From positions 372,001-436,000 of the forward strand of contig NZ_MBQE01000005.1 in NCBI RefSeq assembly GCF_001696535.1: a DNA stretch of 64,000 nt. Reading direction: 5' to 3'. This document shows, one piece after another, positions 9,328 through 18,382 of this stretch. The notes beneath the pieces were generated by a model that ran no database searches, was not told the origin of the DNA, and saw nothing but the letters and a program-made list of their open reading frames with translations. The translations under genes and the position numbers were made by a program. How positions within the stretch are numbered: the stretch's first letter is position 1; each line of letters starts with the position of its first letter. Source of the stretch: Stappia indica (lineage in GTDB: Bacteria; Pseudomonadota; Alphaproteobacteria; Rhizobiales; Stappiaceae).

Positions 9328-10533
9328 TCAGCCCTTGTTGACCAGCGAGCACTTGCTCTGGTCGAGCGGCAGGAAGGCTTCCTCCGCCGGGATGGTCTCG
9401 AGCACCTTCAGGTAGTCCCAGTCGTACTGCGACTCTTCTGGCGTCTTGACCTGCACCAGATACATGTCGTGCACCATCATGCCGTCTTCGCGGATCTTGC
9501 CGTTCTCGGCGAACATGTCGTTGATCGGCATTTCGCGCATCTTGGCGAGCACCGTCTTGGCATCGGTGGTGCCGGCCGCCTCGACCGCGCGCAGATAGTG
9601 CAGCGTGCCGGAATAGTCGCCGGCATTGACCATGTTCGGCATCTTGCCGACACGCTCATAGAAGCGCTTGGACCACTCGCGGGTCTGCTCGGTGCGATCC
9701 CAGTAGAAGCCGTCGGCGAAGAGCAGGCCGGACGCCTGGTCGAGGCCGAGGCCGTGGATCTCGTTGATCAGCAGGGTGAAGGCCACCATCTGCTGGTCGC
9801 CGCCGAGGCCGAATTCCTTCAGCGCGCGGATGCTGTTGGTGGTGTCGGACGAGGAGTTCGACAGGCCGATCGCCTGGGCGCCGGACGAAATCGCCTGCAG
9901 GGCGTAGGACGAGAAGTCGCTGGCCATGAAGGCGGGATGCTTGACGCTGCCGGACAGCGTGCCGCCGGACGACTCGATGGCGCCGGTCACCGCCGCCTCG
10001 ACCGACAGGCCGTAGGCGAAGTCGGAGACGATCAGGTACCAGTTGTTGACGCCGTTCGCCGCCAGCGCCTTCACCGGCGAGTTGGCGAGCGAGTAGGAAT
10101 TGAAGGCAAAGTGGACGGCATTGGGCGAGCAGGCATCGCCCGTGATGCGGTCGGAACCGGCGCCGGTCACCACGACCACCTTGTCCTTGGACTGGGCGAT
10201 CTCCATCACGCCGAGCGCGGCGGCCGAGTTCGACAGGTTGATCACCATGTCGGTGCCGCTGTCGAACGCCTCGCGCGCCTTGGTGACGGCGATGTCCGGC
10301 TTGTTCTGGTGGTCGATGAAGTCGGCGTGGATCGGCTTGCCGTTCAGCGTGCCGCCGAAGTCCTCGATCGCCATCTTCACCGCTTCGATGGCGCCCTGGC
10401 CGCCGTAGTCGGCGGTCGCGCCGGCCAGATCGGTCATCAGGGCGATCTTGACCTGGTCCTCGTCCGCGAGGGCAGGCATCGTCAGCACAGTGCTCGCCAT
10501 CAGGGCGAACATGCGGCCATAAACCTTATTCAT
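9328..10533 (-). CDS. LIV-type ABC transporter substrate-binding protein
   Basis: Periplasmic binding protein of the HAAT importer, 401 residues, with a signal peptide ending near PALADED (cleavage about residue 22-23). Family features include VKIALMTDLAGATADYGGQGAIEAVKMAIEDF trimmed to its core DLAGATADYGGQG, the Ser-rich pocket INLSNSAAALGVMEIAQ, and a DFAYGLSVEAAV helix. GGGAGG lies 7 bases before the ATG at 10533. It is the first gene of the minus-strand operon and faces the LysR gene across 285 bases. The ligand is unknown; homologues bind amino acids, urea, or aromatic and aliphatic acids. Confidence 0.9.
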   Translation of the reverse strand: MNKVYGRMFALMASTVLTMPALADEDQVKIALMTDLAGATADYGGQGAIEAVKMAIEDFGGTLNGKPIHADFIDHQNKPDIAVTKAREAFDSGTDMVINLSNSAAALGVMEIAQSKDKVVVVTGAGSDRITGDACSPNAVHFAFNSYSLANSPVKALAANGVNNWYLIVSDFAYGLSVEAAVTGAIESSGGTLSGSVKHPAFMASDFSSYALQAISSGAQAIGLSNSSSDTTNSIRALKEFGLGGDQQMVAFTLLINEIHGLGLDQASGLLFADGFYWDRTEQTREWSKRFYERVGKMPNMVNAGDYSGTLHYLRAVEAAGTTDAKTVLAKMREMPINDMFAENGKIREDGMMVHDMYLVQVKTPEESQYDWDYLKVLETIPAEEAFLPLDQSKCSLVNKG

Positions 10534-10818
10534 CGTGTTTCCTCCCGTTTCAGGCTCGCGAGCATGCAGGCGCATCGGCTGGTCCGGCGGGAAGTCCTCG
10601 GCTCCCTGCCGCCCTTGAGCGGATTGCCTTGTGTCGCGAGGGGGTGCGCAGATGCTCCCGAAACTTGCGCTTTGGCTTGGGCGGGGTGTCGCGGGTGCGA
10701 CCCCAGCCGTTGCCCGACGAACGCTAGGGATGCGCAAGGCATGTGTAAAATAGATAATTGACATGCAAACCATAATTAAAAGACATTTCACGCCGACGGC
10801 ACGCGGGGAGGCAAGGCG
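10534..10818. promoter_or_regulatory. Divergent promoter region between importer operon and LysR gene
   Basis: The 285 bases hold no gene. The part next to the LysR gene (10741-10790) is AT-rich and contains TAATT and AATTA arms (10755-10759 and 10774-10778) around 14 bases, and GCATGT/ACATGC arms overlapping it. LysR regulators usually bind such divergent regions and control both their own gene and the facing operon, so this is the likely control point of the importer. Confidence 0.4.
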
Positions 10819-11748
10819 ATGAAAATCCGGCAACTCGAGTATTTCATGCATGTGGTGAACACGCTGAACATCACCCATGCGGCAGAGCGGGCGAATGTCT
10901 CGCAGCCGGCTCTCAGTCGCCAGGTGCAGCTGCTGGAGGAGGAACTGGGCACCCGGCTCGTCGACCGCCGGCCGCGCGGCGTGGCGCTGACCCCGGCCGG
11001 CCAGCGGCTCGCCGATCATGTGCGCGCCCTGATGCAGAATGTCGAGCTTATTAAGGAAGACATCATTGCGGCGGAGACCATGCCGGCGGGCTCCTTGCGC
11101 ATTTCCTCCGCCTATTCCCTGCGCGGGCTGCTGATCGCCGATGTGGTCGCCGAATTCCACCGCCTCTACCCGCAGGTCAATCTGGAGATCCACGAGGGCG
11201 TGTCGATCAACGTGCGCGAGGAGCTGGTCACGCGCCATGTCGACCTTGCCATCTATTCCGATCATGGCGCCTCGCGCGGGCTCAACCGGCAGGCGCTGTG
11301 CTCCGAAGGGCTGGTGCTGCTCGCGTCGCCTGCGGCGGGCCTGCGCATGGATGCGCCGGTGCCCAGCACCTCGCTGGTCGGGCTCGATCTGGTGCTGACC
11401 CCCTCGCCAAACGGCCTGCGCCGGGTGGTGGAGGACCTGTTGCCGCCGTCGGCCACCTTGCGCAATCCGCCGGTGATCGTGGAGACCAACTCGATCATCG
11501 TCGATCTGGTCTCGCGCGGCGGTCTGCACAGCATCCTGCCCTATAGCGCCTGCCATCAGGCCTATACGCGGGGCGAGATTTCCATCGCCCCGGTTGCCGG
11601 CGTCACCTGGCCTTGGGTCATCGCGACCTCGCGCGACCGGCCGCGCACCGCTGCCATGCGGGTCTTCACCGATCTTCTGCTCGGCCATGCCCGCCGGCTG
11701 GCGGCGGACGGGGTCTGGATCACCGCCGAGTTGCCCCCGGAGGACTGA
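10819..11748 (+). CDS. LysR-family transcriptional regulator
   Basis: LysR-type regulator of 309 residues. The N-terminal winged helix (MKIRQLEYFMHVVNTLNITHAAERANVSQPALSRQV, here given only as its core AAERANVSQPALSRQVQ) is followed by a linker helix and an effector domain beginning near GSLRISSAYSLRGLL at about residue 92. GGGGAGGCAAGGCG lies just before the ATG. It sits between the importer operon, which it faces, and the dehydrogenase operon, which follows in the same direction, so it plausibly controls both. The effector is presumably the imported compound or a breakdown product. The assignment to family is firm; the regulon is inference. Confidence 0.9.
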   Translation: MKIRQLEYFMHVVNTLNITHAAERANVSQPALSRQVQLLEEELGTRLVDRRPRGVALTPAGQRLADHVRALMQNVELIKEDIIAAETMPAGSLRISSAYSLRGLLIADVVAEFHRLYPQVNLEIHEGVSINVREELVTRHVDLAIYSDHGASRGLNRQALCSEGLVLLASPAAGLRMDAPVPSTSLVGLDLVLTPSPNGLRRVVEDLLPPSATLRNPPVIVETNSIIVDLVSRGGLHSILPYSACHQAYTRGEISIAPVAGVTWPWVIATSRDRPRTAAMRVFTDLLLGHARRLAADGVWITAELPPED

Positions 11749-11835
11749 CTTCGCGCAAAACGCGAGGATTTCTGCGGACTGACCCCGCGTCGGCGGCCAT
11801 TGGGCATAGATTAAACTGATCTTGAATTCACAGAC

Positions 11836-11850
11836 ATAACATCAGGTTAT
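11836..11850. promoter_or_regulatory. Candidate LysR box (T-N11-A dyad)
   Basis: ATAACATCAGGTTAT is a perfect ATAAC-N5-GTTAT dyad containing the T-N11-A core typical of LysR sites. It lies about 110 bases before the E1 start and directly after the LysR gene. Two copies of CAGACATA (11831-11838 and 11853-11860) overlap and follow it, 22 bases apart. Confidence 0.45.
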
Positions 11851-11960
11851 TCCAGACATATGCGCATTGATTTTGTCCTGTGCGCGCGAACATGCTTGCT
11901 TTCCCCGGAAAAGGCCGCATCCCGCGGGTGCCGGCCTGCCAATCCCGGGAGGAAAAATCC

Positions 11961-14039
11961 GTGGCAACAAACGCCCGTTCGGCCGCCGGCGGCAGCCTGA
12001 CCCTGCCTGTCGGCAAGAACACGCCCAAGCGCCTCAATCGCAACGTTCCCGAGCCGACCCGCGACGACATGCTGGCGCTCGCCCGCACGATGTTGCGGAT
12101 CCGCCGCTTCGAGACGCGCACCGAGGAACTGTTCAAGACCGGCGTCATCAAGGGCACCGCGCATTCCTCGGCTGGGCAGGAGGCGATTGCCGCCGGTGCC
12201 TGCCTGCCGCTGCGCCGCAGCGACTTCATCACCACCCATCACCGCGGCCACGGCCACTGCATCGCCAAGGGCGCCGACATCGACGGCATGATGGCGGAGC
12301 TGTGCGGCAAGCTCGGCGGCATCTGCGGGGGCATCGGCGGCTCGATGCATGTCGCCGATGTGGAGCTGAACATCCTCGGCGCCAACGGCATCGTCGGCGC
12401 CTCGATGGGGCTCGGCGTCGGTGCGGCGCTCGCCGCCAAGCAGCGCGGCTCGGACGACGCGGGCATCGCCTTCTTCGGCGACGGCGGCTCGAACGAGGGC
12501 ATCTTCCACGAAGCGCTCAACCTGGCGGCCCTGTGGAAGCTGCCAATCGTCTTCTTCTGCGAGAACAATCTCTACGGCATGTCGACGCCCTTCGAGCAGG
12601 CGACGGCCGGCGGATCGGTGGCGGCGCGCGCCGCGGCCTACGGCATTCCCGGCGAGCGGATCGACGGCAACGACCCGGTCGAGGTCTATGCGGCCGTCTC
12701 CGAGGCCCTGGCCCGGGCGCGCGCCGGCGAGGGGCCGACCCTGATCGAGGGTCTGACCTATCGCCACGGCGACCATTCCGTGCGCGGCAACCTGCTCGGC
12801 TACCGGACCGACGACGAGATCCGCAAGTGGCTGGACGAGGACCCGCTGACCCGGCTGGCCCGCCGCCTTGCCGAGGACTGGGACGTCGATGCGAAGGAGT
12901 TCGCCGCGCTCGAGGCGGAGGCGTCCGAGGAGATCGAAACGGCGATCACCAAGGCCGAGACCCTGCCCGAGCCCGAGCTGCCGATGCTGTTCGACAAGGT
13001 GCTGGCGCCGCGCCGCACCCCGCCGGCACCGCCCGCGCCGGGCGCGCGCGCGATCACCTATACCGAGGCGGTGCGCGAGGCCATCGCCCAGTCCATCGAG
13101 GGCGATGACACCGTCTTCCTGATGGGCGAGGATGTCGGCCCGGTCGGCGGCACCTTCGGCGTCACCCGCGGCCTGTTCGACAAGTTCGGTCCCGACCGCA
13201 TCATGAACACGCCGATCTCCGAGGGCGTGATCTCTGGCGCGGCCGTCGGTGCGGCCCTGTCCGGTCGCCGGCCCATCGCCGAGATCCAGATCTTCGACTT
13301 CGTCACCTTCATGATGGACCCCATCGTCAACCAGGCCGCCAAGCTGCGCTTCATGCTCGGCGGCAAGGCCTCGGTGCCGGTGGTGTTCCGCGGTCCCCAG
13401 GGCGGCGGCATCCGCCTGGCGGCCCAGCACTCGCAGTCGCTGGAAGCCTGGTTCGCCCACATTCCCGGCCTCACCGTGCTGGCGCCGTCCACGCCCTATG
13501 ACGCCAAGGGCCTGCTGATGGCGGCGATCCGCGACGACAACCCGGTCGTCTTCCTGGAGCACAAGCTGCTCTATCTCGGCGGCGCTTCTCCGGTGCCGGA
13601 AGCGCCCTACGAGATCGAGATCGGCAAGGCCGACATCAAGCGCGAGGGCACGGATGTGACCGTCATCGCGACGCTGGCGATGGTCGAGCGCGCCCTGTCG
13701 GCGGCCGACACGCTGGCCCGCGAGGGCATCAGCGTCGAGGTGATCGACCCGCGCAGCCTGCGTCCGCTCGACATGGACTGCTTCGTGCGCTCGGTGAAGA
13801 AGACCAGCCGCTGCCTCGTCGTGCACGAGGCCTGGCGCACCGGCGGCCTCGGTGCGGAAATGGCCGCGCAGATCACCGAGGAGGCCTTCGACTGGCTCGA
13901 TGCCCCGGTGGAGCGCATGGGCTCGGCCGAGGTGCCGATGCCCTATAACGACCGGCTCGAGCGCGAGGTGATGCCGAGCGCCGCCGGCATCGCCGAAACG
14001 GTGCGCCGCATGTGCCACCGCGATCTTGCGGGGGCCTGA
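11961..14039 (+). CDS. Fused E1 alpha/beta subunit of a 2-oxoacid or acetoin-type dehydrogenase
   Basis: Thiamine diphosphate-dependent E1 component in which alpha and beta subunits, usually two genes, are joined in one 692-residue chain. The start is a GTG at 11961 with GGGAGG 9 bases upstream; the frame extends to 11880 without homology. The alpha half has the TPP motif from GDGGSNEG (about 173) to ENN (about 201). The beta half starts after a Pro/Ala linker near residue 350 (AITYTEAVREAIAQS) and shows MGEDVG, NTPISEGVISG and FRGPQGGG. It should decarboxylate a 2-oxoacid or cleave acetoin and load E2, encoded 3 bases downstream. No E3 gene is nearby. Acetoin, pyruvate-like and branched substrates are all possible. 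Confidence 0.88.
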   Translation: MATNARSAAGGSLTLPVGKNTPKRLNRNVPEPTRDDMLALARTMLRIRRFETRTEELFKTGVIKGTAHSSAGQEAIAAGACLPLRRSDFITTHHRGHGHCIAKGADIDGMMAELCGKLGGICGGIGGSMHVADVELNILGANGIVGASMGLGVGAALAAKQRGSDDAGIAFFGDGGSNEGIFHEALNLAALWKLPIVFFCENNLYGMSTPFEQATAGGSVAARAAAYGIPGERIDGNDPVEVYAAVSEALARARAGEGPTLIEGLTYRHGDHSVRGNLLGYRTDDEIRKWLDEDPLTRLARRLAEDWDVDAKEFAALEAEASEEIETAITKAETLPEPELPMLFDKVLAPRRTPPAPPAPGARAITYTEAVREAIAQSIEGDDTVFLMGEDVGPVGGTFGVTRGLFDKFGPDRIMNTPISEGVISGAAVGAALSGRRPIAEIQIFDFVTFMMDPIVNQAAKLRFMLGGKASVPVVFRGPQGGGIRLAAQHSQSLEAWFAHIPGLTVLAPSTPYDAKGLLMAAIRDDNPVVFLEHKLLYLGGASPVPEAPYEIEIGKADIKREGTDVTVIATLAMVERALSAADTLAREGISVEVIDPRSLRPLDMDCFVRSVKKTSRCLVVHEAWRTGGLGAEMAAQITEEAFDWLDAPVERMGSAEVPMPYNDRLEREVMPSAAGIAETVRRMCHRDLAGA

Positions 14040-14042
14040 GCC

Positions 14043-15317
14043 ATGAGCGTCAACATCCTGATGCCGGCCATCTCGCCCTCGATGACCTCGGGCAAGCTGG
14101 TGCGCTGGCATGTCGAGCCCGGAACCCGGGTGCGGCAGGGCGACATTCTCGCCGAGCTGGAGACCGACAAGGCGGCGATGGACATCGAGGCCCCGGCCGA
14201 CGGCGTGCTCGAGACGATCCTCGTGCCGGGCGGTACCGCGGACGTGCCGGTGGAGACCCCGATCGGGATCCTGGCCAGCGGCGTGGCCGAGCCGGCAGTC
14301 GAACCGGCAGTCGAACCGGCTCAGGCGCCGGCTCCCGTTGTTGCCCCTGAACCGGCTCCTGTTGCTGCCCCGGCTCCGGCCCCGGCCGCGGCCGCGGCGG
14401 CTGCTCCGGCCGTCGATCCTGATGCGCCGCCGCGGCGGATCTCGCCGCTGGCACGCCGTCTGGCGCGCGAGATGGGCGTGGAGACGGACGGCCTGCGCGG
14501 CACCGGCCCGAAGGGCAGGATCCTTGCCGCCGACATCCGCGAGGCGGCCGAGCGGCCCGCACCCGCACCTGCGCCGGCACCCGCCGTTGCCCCTGTTGCC
14601 ACGCCTGCTCCGCAGGCAGTCCCTGGAGGCGAGGTGGAGCCGCACACGGCGATGCGCCGGACCATCGCCCAGCGGCTGGTCGAGGCCAAGCAGACCGTCC
14701 CGCACTTCTATCTGGAGGTTCGCTGCGAGGCCGATGCCCTGCTGGCCCTGCGCAAGGAGCTGAACGCCGCGCTGGCGGCTTCCGGGTCGGATGCGAAGCT
14801 GACGGTCAACGATCTGGTGATGAAGGCCTATGCGCTGGCCATCGCCCGCACGCCCGATGCCATGGTGACCTGGAGCGAGGCGGGTCTGGTGCGTCACACC
14901 AGCGTCGATATCGGCCTGGCCGTGGCGCTCGAGGGCGGGCTGATCACGCCGATCCTGCGCGATGCGGCGCGGCTGTCGCCCGGCGCCCTGTCGCAGGCCG
15001 CGCGCGATGCCATCGCCCGGGCCCGTGCCGGCCGGCTGATGCCGGAGGAGTATTCCGGCGGCCTTGCCGGTCTGTCCAATCTCGGCATGTACGGCGTCAG
15101 TGCCTTCTCGGCGATCATCAATCCGCCGCAGAGCATGAACCTTGCGGTCGGCACCACCGAGACGGAGCTGGCGCTGCGCGACGGCCAGGCGGTCGAAGTC
15201 CAGCGCTTGCGGTTGACGCTGTCGGTCGACCACCGCGCCATCGACGGCGCGGTGGGCGCGCAGCTCTTGCAGCAGCTCAAGACGCTGATCGAGACGCCGC
15301 TTCTGCTGGCCTCGTGA
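14043..15317 (+). CDS. Dihydrolipoamide acyltransferase (E2)
   Basis: E2 core of the 2-oxoacid/acetoin dehydrogenase complex, 424 residues. Domains in order: a lipoyl domain (1-80) with the lipoylated Lys43 in ETDKAAMD, an Ala/Pro-rich flexible linker (81-130), a peripheral subunit-binding domain (131-166, RISPLARRLAREMGV and GTGPKGRILAADI), a second Ala/Pro linker, and the catalytic domain ending with the active-site histidine in DHRAIDG near 396. A single lipoyl domain is consistent with acetoin-type or branched-chain complexes. It needs an E3 lipoamide dehydrogenase from elsewhere in the genome. Confidence 0.93.
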   Translation: MSVNILMPAISPSMTSGKLVRWHVEPGTRVRQGDILAELETDKAAMDIEAPADGVLETILVPGGTADVPVETPIGILASGVAEPAVEPAVEPAQAPAPVVAPEPAPVAAPAPAPAAAAAAAPAVDPDAPPRRISPLARRLAREMGVETDGLRGTGPKGRILAADIREAAERPAPAPAPAPAVAPVATPAPQAVPGGEVEPHTAMRRTIAQRLVEAKQTVPHFYLEVRCEADALLALRKELNAALAASGSDAKLTVNDLVMKAYALAIARTPDAMVTWSEAGLVRHTSVDIGLAVALEGGLITPILRDAARLSPGALSQAARDAIARARAGRLMPEEYSGGLAGLSNLGMYGVSAFSAIINPPQSMNLAVGTTETELALRDGQAVEVQRLRLTLSVDHRAIDGAVGAQLLQQLKTLIETPLLLAS

Positions 15318-15318
15318 G

Positions 15319-16095
15319 ATGGCGATGCTGGAGGAACTGTTCGACCTCGGCGGCCGCGTCGCGCTGATCACCGGCGGCGCGCGCGGCATCGGGCTGGAGA
15401 GCGCACGGCTGCTTGCAGAGGCAGGCGCCGCCGTGGCGCTTGTCGACCGGGACGGGGAGGCGCTGGAGGCGGCCGCGGCCGACCTTCGGGCCGGCGGCGT
15501 GCGCTGTCTTGCCGTCACCGCCGACATTGCCGAGCCGGCGCGCCTGCCTGCCGTGGTCGAGGAAGTCTCGGATTGGGCCGGTGCGCCGGACATCCTGGTC
15601 AACAACGCCGCGCTGGTGCAGCGCGTGCCGGCGACCGAGCTGACGCCCGACATGTGGCGGCAGGCGATGGCGGTCAATCTGGACGCTGCCTTCGAGCTGA
15701 GCCGTCTCGTCCAGCCCGGCATGGCCGCGAAGGGCGGTGGGGCCATCGTCAACATCGCCTCGATCATGGCGCTGTCGGGCGGCGGCTTCTATCCCATCGC
15801 CTCCTACCACGCGTCCAAGGGCGCGATGGTCAACCTGACCCGCGGGCTGGCAATGGAGTGGGGGCCGCTCGGCATCCGCGTCAATGCGGTTGCGCCGACC
15901 TGGATCCGCACCGACTTCAACCGGGCGTTCCTCGACCAGCCGGGCGTTTCCGAACCGCTGCTCGCGTCCATGCCGCTCGGCCGTTTCGCCACCCTGCGTG
16001 ACGCGGCCGCGGCCGTGCTTTATCTGTGCGCCCCGGCGGCGGCCATGGTCACCGGCCATGTGCTGCCCGTCGACGGCGGCTATCTCGCCCACTGA
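15319..16095 (+). CDS. SDR-family oxidoreductase
   Basis: Short-chain dehydrogenase of 258 residues, starting one base after the E2 stop and so surely cotranscribed. The cofactor motif is TGGARGIGLESA near residue 16; an Asp at the end of the second strand (VDRDG) favours NAD. NNAA is at about 94, and the catalytic Ser, Tyr and Lys lie in NIASIMALSGG and YHASKGA. It could reduce or oxidise a hydroxy-ketone feeding the E1/E2 complex, for example a diol or acetoin-like compound, but that is a guess. An alternative start at 15325 would remove two residues. Confidence 0.88.
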   Translation: MAMLEELFDLGGRVALITGGARGIGLESARLLAEAGAAVALVDRDGEALEAAAADLRAGGVRCLAVTADIAEPARLPAVVEEVSDWAGAPDILVNNAALVQRVPATELTPDMWRQAMAVNLDAAFELSRLVQPGMAAKGGGAIVNIASIMALSGGGFYPIASYHASKGAMVNLTRGLAMEWGPLGIRVNAVAPTWIRTDFNRAFLDQPGVSEPLLASMPLGRFATLRDAAAAVLYLCAPAAAMVTGHVLPVDGGYLAH

Positions 16096-16114
16096 CGACA
16101 TTATGGGAGGATCC

Positions 16115-16552
16115 ATGTCCGTCACGCAAAACCACACCGGCATCACGGTGGCCGACCTCGACCGGTCCGAGGCGATGTTCCGCGATCTCTTCGGCTTCGA
16201 GACGATCTCGCGCGCGCCGCGCGACCCGGACACCATCTCGCGGGTGATCGGCGTCGCCGGCTGCGAGGTCGAGATCGCCTACATGCGCAACGGCACCGCG
16301 ACGGTGGAGCTGCTGTGCTACTCGGCGCCGCAGGAGCGCGGTGACTTCCGTCCGCGTCCCTGCGATCTCGGCTCGCTGCATCTCGGCTTCGATGTCGACG
16401 ACATGGACGAGATGCTGAAGCGCTGCGCCGAGTGGTCGCTGGACCTTCTCGGCGATGTGGTGGTCGTCAGCGCCGGCCCGAACAAGGGCAAGCGCATCGC
16501 CTACCTGCGCAATCCCGGCGACGGGGTCGTGCTGGAGCTGATCGAGCGCTGA
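16115..16552 (+). CDS. VOC-superfamily (glyoxalase/epimerase-like) protein
   Basis: Small metal-dependent vicinal-oxygen-chelate protein of 145 residues. The start ATG at 16115 has GGGAGG 4 bases upstream. Two beta-alpha-beta modules carry candidate metal ligands: His in HTGITVADLD, Glu in VELLCYS, His in LHLGFDVDD and Glu in VVLELIER, the H-E-H-E set of epimerases and glyoxalases. It resembles methylmalonyl-CoA epimerase-type proteins more than dioxygenases by size. Last gene of the dehydrogenase operon, directly before a strong terminator. Its reaction in the pathway is unknown. Confidence 0.85.
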   Translation: MSVTQNHTGITVADLDRSEAMFRDLFGFETISRAPRDPDTISRVIGVAGCEVEIAYMRNGTATVELLCYSAPQERGDFRPRPCDLGSLHLGFDVDDMDEMLKRCAEWSLDLLGDVVVVSAGPNKGKRIAYLRNPGDGVVLELIER

Positions 16553-16610
16553 GCCGCCGCCGATCTGGATTGTCCTGCGTCCGGTGCCCGGCCTGACGCC
16601 GGATGGACAG

Positions 16611-16646
16611 ACGCCCGCGAGGAGCTTCCTCGCGGGCGTCTTGTTT
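16611..16646 (+). terminator. Rho-independent terminator of the dehydrogenase operon
   Basis: A perfect 13-base-pair stem (ACGCCCGCGAGGA, 16611-16623, with 16627-16639) and a 3-base loop are followed by TTGTTTTT on the plus strand. It ends the operon that runs from the E1 gene through the VOC gene, 60 bases after the stop. Confidence 0.9.
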
Positions 16647-16680
16647 TTCGAAAGCTGCGGCGTCTGCCGCCGCCGGCCGG

Positions 16681-18366
16681 TCAGGCCGCGCGGATGGTCG
16701 ACAGGAACTCGTTCATCGCCGCCTGCATCCGGGTGGAGCGGTCGTGCAGGTCGCGGATCGACTCGCGCATCTCGTTGCTGAGCTCGCCGGTCTGGTTCGC
16801 CTGGTTGCTCACCTCGACGATCGAGCCGCTGACGCTGCGCGTGCCCTGGGCCGCCTCGGCGACATTGCGGGCGATCTCGTTGGTGGCCGCGTTCTGCTGC
16901 TCCGTTGCGGCCGCCATCGCCGAGGTGCGCTGACGGATGGTCTGGACCATCTCGGCGACCGAGCCGGTGGCGACGATGGAATCGTCGGCCGCGTGGCGCA
17001 TCTCGGAAATCTGCGTGTCGATCTCCTCGGTCGCCTTGGCGGTCTGCTCGGCCAGCGCCTTGACCTCGGAGGCAACGACCGCGAAGCCGCGTCCCGCCTC
17101 GCCGGCGCGGGCGGCCTCGATGGTGGCGTTGAGCGCCAGCAGGTTGGTCTGCTCGGCGATGTCGGTGATCAGCTTCGTCACGTCGCCGATCCGCGCCACC
17201 ACCTGCTGCAGCTTGCTCACGGCCTGGTTGGAGCGCTCGACCTCGGTCGAGGCCTCGCTCACCACCTTGGAGGAGGCGTGCACCTGCTCGTTGATCTCGG
17301 CGATGGAGGCGGACAGCTCCTCGGTCGCGCTGGCGACGGTGTTGACGTTCTCCGTCGCCTGCTGCGAGGCGGAGGAGACCGACAGCGCCTGGCGCGTCGT
17401 GCCCTCGGCGATGTCGGCCAGCGCGCCGGCCGTGCCGTTCAGCGTCTCCAGCCCGCCGATCATCTCGCGGGTGATGGTCATCACCGTTTCCTCGAAGCTC
17501 GCCGCAACGCGCTCCATCTCGATGCGCCGGCGCTCGGCGGCGTCCAGGCGGGCCTGTTCGGTCTCGGCTTCCAGCTCGCGGGTGCGGATCAGGTTCGCAC
17601 GGAACACGCCGAGCGCGTTGCCCATGCGGCCGATCTCGTCGGCCCGGTTGCCCAGGTCGATTTCCTCGTTGGTGTCGCCGTCGGCGAGCTTGCGGACCAC
17701 GTCGGCAAGCCTTGCCAGCGGCCGCGAGACGATGGCGAAGTTGAGATAGCCGAGGATGGCGGCGAACAGCGTGATCAGCACGCCGCTGCCGAGCGCGATC
17801 ATCTTCGCGGAGGCGAGCTCGGCGCGCTGGCCGGCCAGCAGCGCGCTTTCGCGTGCCTGCAGCGAGGACTGCAGCTGCGTCACGCCGTCGAACGTGGCGC
17901 TGAGCAGGCCGGCACCGGTCGGGGTGAGTTCCATCGCACGGGCGAGGTCGACCGTCTCCGGCACCCGCATCAGGCGGATCTGTTCGCTGGCGAAGTCGTC
18001 ATGCCAGGTGCTCCAGGCGGATCGGATCGCGTCGGCCTGGCCGGCAAGTCCGCTGTCGAGCGCGGCGAGACCGGCCTTCAGCTCGTCGATCCGGCCGGAA
18101 ATCGTATCGGTCTGTCCCTCGACCTTGCCCACCCAGTCGCGGTTGCCGGTCAGCAGGAAGTTCTTGACCCACAAGGCCTGCTCCAGAACGGCCCCGCGCA
18201 GTTCGTCGGCATCGCGCGAGATCGCCGTCACCTGTTCGGCCTGGGTGACCGCATCGGCGGCGGAAATGGTCTTGGACCAGGTGATGGCGCCGCCGACAGC
18301 GCCGATCAGCGCGAGGCACGAGAAGGCGATTGCGCCCTTGGTCGAAACAGAAAGCTTGGCGAACAT
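16681..18366 (-). CDS. Methyl-accepting chemotaxis protein
   Basis: Transmembrane chemoreceptor of 561 residues from the ATG at 18366 ([16 protein letters not shown]); the frame continues into the upstream gene but that extension is unlikely. Layout: membrane span near 11-31, a periplasmic helical sensor of about 150 residues, a second span near 195-215, HAMP domain, then a long methyl-helix coiled coil with the signalling hairpin [19 protein letters not shown] and [18 protein letters not shown]. The C-terminus lacks a CheR/CheB-tethering pentapeptide. It follows the gene for a secreted Cache-like protein by 16 bases, suggesting that protein takes part in sensing. Ligand unknown. Confidence 0.93.
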   Translation of the reverse strand: MFAKLSVSTKGAIAFSCLALIGAVGGAITWSKTISAADAVTQAEQVTAISRDADELRGAVLEQALWVKNFLLTGNRDWVGKVEGQTDTISGRIDELKAGLAALDSGLAGQADAIRSAWSTWHDDFASEQIRLMRVPETVDLARAMELTPTGAGLLSATFDGVTQLQSSLQARESALLAGQRAELASAKMIALGSGVLITLFAAILGYLNFAIVSRPLARLADVVRKLADGDTNEEIDLGNRADEIGRMGNALGVFRANLIRTRELEAETEQARLDAAERRRIEMERVAASFEETVMTITREMIGGLETLNGTAGALADIAEGTTRQALSVSSASQQATENVNTVASATEELSASIAEINEQVHASSKVVSEASTEVERSNQAVSKLQQVVARIGDVTKLITDIAEQTNLLALNATIEAARAGEAGRGFAVVASEVKALAEQTAKATEEIDTQISEMRHAADDSIVATGSVAEMVQTIRQRTSAMAAATEQQNAATNEIARNVAEAAQGTRSVSGSIVEVSNQANQTGELSNEMRESIRDLHDRSTRMQAAMNEFLSTIRAA

Positions 18367-18382
18367 GAGATCCGTCCCGGAC

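Noticed and set aside
10534-11688. Upstream extension of the LIV-type binding-protein frame
   Set aside because: The extension is antisense to the LysR gene; a proper signal peptide and ribosome-binding site mark the start at 10533.
11847-15767. Very long open frame (about 1300 codons) on the minus strand opposite the E1 and E2 genes
   Set aside because: It is antisense to clearly homologous enzymes, has a His/Arg/Gly-rich composition typical of GC-rich shadow frames, and shows no domain that I recognise.
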